Source: an uncultured Pelagibacteraceae bacterium (GTDB taxonomy: Bacteria; Pseudomonadota; Alphaproteobacteria; Pelagibacterales; Pelagibacteraceae). From it: DNA of 64,000 nucleotides. Below the pieces are notes generated by a model that ran no database searches, had not been told where the DNA came from, and saw only the letters and a program-made list of their open reading frames with translations. Location: contig CACOZH010000001.1 of assembly GCA_902631595.1 (NCBI GenBank), positions 44,206 through 108,205 of the forward strand. The letters are read 5' to 3'. Shown in pieces: positions 63,321-64,000 of this stretch. A program made the translations under genes and the position numbers. How positions within the stretch are numbered: the stretch's first letter is position 1; each line of letters starts with the position of its first letter.

Positions 63321-64000
63321 ATGCAAATTGGTATTGATGTAGGTGCAACAAAGATTGAATCGATTTTGCTACACGATAATGGAGAAGAAACCGGAAGATC
63401 TAGAATTGACTGTCCAACTGACTACAGTTCAGTAATAAAAAGTATAAAAGAAATTATTGAAAAAATTGAAAAAAATACTGGAAAGGAATTACCCGTCGGT
63501 GTTTGTCATCCAGGTATTCATTCTATTCATACAGGTTTAATAAAGAATTCTCCAAATTGTGACTGGATAAATAATAAACCGTTCCAAAAAGATTTAAGAG
63601 TAGCTACTGGAAGAGAAATTTTTTGTGAAAATGATGCCAATTGTTTTACTTTATCTGAGGCAATGGACGGCTCAGGAAAACATTATAAAATTGTATTTGG
63701 AATAATATTAGGATCTGGTGTTGGTGGAGGCTTAGTAATTGATAAAAAAATTGTTACAGGCTCTCATGGTATAACAGGGGAGTGGGGACATAATCAAATT
63801 CCTTTAATTGGAAAAGAGTCAAAAATTAAAAAAACTAATTTAAGAGAAGGAGAAATTGAAAGTGCAATATCAGGATTAAGTCTATCAAAAAAATTTAAGA
63901 AAGAATTTAAAAAAGATTATAAGGCTAGTAAGATTTTTGAATTATATAGAAAACATGATTTGGACGCTGAAAAAATAGTTGAGGAATTTAAAGATAATCT
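63321..64000 (+). CDS. ROK-family sugar kinase, partial (runs off the window end), zinc motif degenerate
   Basis: Own translation: MQIGIDVGATKIESILLHDNGEE...CENDANCFTLSEA...GIILGSGVGGGLVIDKKIVTGSHGITGEWGHNQIP...KIKKTNLREGEIESAISGLSL. Confidence 0.88.
   Translation, partial: MQIGIDVGATKIESILLHDNGEETGRSRIDCPTDYSSVIKSIKEIIEKIEKNTGKELPVGVCHPGIHSIHTGLIKNSPNCDWINNKPFQKDLRVATGREIFCENDANCFTLSEAMDGSGKHYKIVFGIILGSGVGGGLVIDKKIVTGSHGITGEWGHNQIPLIGKESKIKKTNLREGEIESAISGLSLSKKFKKEFKKDYKASKIFELYRKHDLDAEKIVEEFKDN

Noticed and set aside
1-64000. CRISPR arrays, transposases, integrases, prophage or toxin-antitoxin/defense genes
   Set aside because: No regularly spaced repeats and no recognisable proteins of these classes on either strand.

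Overview
The window looks like a compact, very AT-rich alphaproteobacterial chromosome segment. Gene content and compaction suggest the SAR11/Pelagibacterales type; this is inference, with no marker gene or database search. I see no tRNA, rRNA, CRISPR array, phage or transposon. Gene blocks in order: outer-membrane biogenesis genes (pdxA-surA-lptD-lptG-lptF); pepA/ndk and purN/purM; DUF2066-hda-aspS; an orphan class II RNR C-terminal-like protein; NDUFA12/DUF2155; accBC-aroQ; thiS-thiG; RNase E/G; PBP1A; prfB with a programmed +1 frameshift; an AsmA-like protein; tyrS; anmK; iscR plus a suf operon; glnA; nnrD; two EamA permeases; homocysteine methyltransferase; a molybdopterin block (moaB, split xdhC, msrPQ, moaEDCA); two glycosyltransferases; a sugar-type ABC transporter; and an inositol-type catabolic cluster (iolE, iolD, Gfo/Idh dehydrogenases, ALDH, HpaI-type aldolase, hydroxyacid dehydrogenase, ROK kinase). 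Main points for a second look: (1) purM is split at an A6 run that forms a -1 slippery heptamer, A_AAA_AAT; (2) the ROK kinase in the iol cluster has lost the CxCGxxGC zinc motif; (3) the iol cluster lacks recognisable iolB/iolC/iolJ in this window and carries alternative enzymes; (4) there is an almost perfect IscR type-1 operator before iscR-suf; (5) convergent genes end in recurrent stop-codon palindromes or overlaps; (6) an intrinsic terminator lies inside the ABC operon; (7) a stand-alone TSCPD-like RNR domain protein is present.
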